Origin: Chitinophagaceae bacterium
GTDB lineage: Bacteria > Bacteroidota > Bacteroidia > Chitinophagales > Chitinophagaceae
Length of the DNA stretch: 8,102 nucleotides
Assembly (NCBI GenBank): GCA_003456175.1
Contig: DMPB01000181.1
Span: 12,696 to 20,797, forward strand
Direction of reading: 5' to 3'
Shown here: positions 6,707-8,102 of the stretch, piece by piece
How the letters are laid out: each line of letters begins with the position of its first letter
Numbering within the stretch: position 1 is the first letter of the stretch
Notes under the pieces: generated by a model
Told to the model about the DNA's origin: nothing
The model's input: only the letters and a program-made list of their open reading frames with translations
The model's database searches: none
Program-made: the position numbers and the translations under genes

Positions 6707-6722
6707 CATTTACCGTAAGGTG
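6707..6722 (+). repeat. Intergenic GTAA-hairpin repeat, copy C
   Basis: Reads CATTTACCGTAAGGTG; its first 15 bases are identical to copies A and B. It lies between the stop codon of the 166-aa gene and that gene's terminator, in sense orientation. The stem is ACC/GGT, plus a T-G pair, around GTAA. Confidence 0.75.
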
Positions 6723-6730
6723 CATTAACA

Positions 6731-6768
6731 AATAAAGAAGGGCTTCCAGCAGGAAGCCCTTCTTTATT
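6731..6768 (+). terminator. Bidirectional intrinsic terminator with perfect 17-bp stem
   Basis: The arms 6731-6747 and 6752-6768 are exact reverse complements around the loop AGCA. The GC-rich core (GAAGGGCTTCC) is flanked by AATAAA on one side and TTTATT on the other, so either strand gives a stem and U-rich tail. It sits between the convergent 166-aa and ABC-F genes and can serve both. Confidence 0.92.
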
Positions 6769-6792
6769 ACAGTATTAGAATACACTTTTATA

Positions 6793-8102
<1,310 letters not shown>

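Noticed and set aside
6579..6785. Minus-strand open frame of 68 codons over the 3' end of the 166-aa gene
   Set aside because: It runs through a 17-bp terminator stem and the repeats, and its protein resembles nothing.

Overview
The window looks like chromosomal DNA of a Bacteroidota bacterium, probably of the Chitinophagaceae or a related family. Reasons: a secreted metalloprotease ends in a type IX secretion (T9SS type A) sorting domain, there are two small outer-membrane barrel-type proteins, none of the start codons has a Shine-Dalgarno sequence, and candidate promoters resemble the Bacteroidota -33/-7 type. The lineage is inferred from these features only. No tRNA, rRNA, CRISPR array, insertion sequence or phage gene was seen.

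Layout, left to right. (1) The 3' part of an L-serine ammonia-lyase gene (sdaA, +) runs in from the left edge. (2) A bidirectional terminator separates it from a convergent 1190-residue reprolysin-like metalloprotease gene (-). (3) Upstream of the protease, on the same strand, lie a barrel-like outer-membrane protein gene (287 aa) and an Rrf2-family regulator gene (134 aa). (4) A short divergent promoter region links rrf2 to a second small outer-membrane protein gene (166 aa, +). (5) That gene converges, across a terminator with a perfect 17-bp stem, on a 5'-truncated ABC-F ATPase gene (-) of the YkpA/YbiT type, which runs off the right edge.

How the genes may work together. The Rrf2 regulator has a cysteine cluster typical of iron-sulphur or redox sensing. 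It sits between two envelope-protein genes. The divergent region holds a 15-bp palindrome and two back-to-back promoters of the same form (GTTG-N20-TTATTTTG), so joint control of rrf2 and the 166-aa gene is plausible; the 287-aa gene may be co-transcribed with rrf2. SdaA, the protease and the ABC-F protein look like independent neighbours.

Most interesting signals. First, a short intergenic repeat, ATTT(A/G)CCGTAAGG(T/C), occurs four times, always just 3' of genes and never seen in coding sequence. It can fold into a GTAA-loop mini-hairpin whose closing pair changes from A-T to G-C in a compensated way. Second, in the ABC-F protein every degenerate ATPase motif visible falls in the same composite ATP site, including a natural Walker B Glu-to-Gln change. 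Apart from these, the gene content is of recognisable families.
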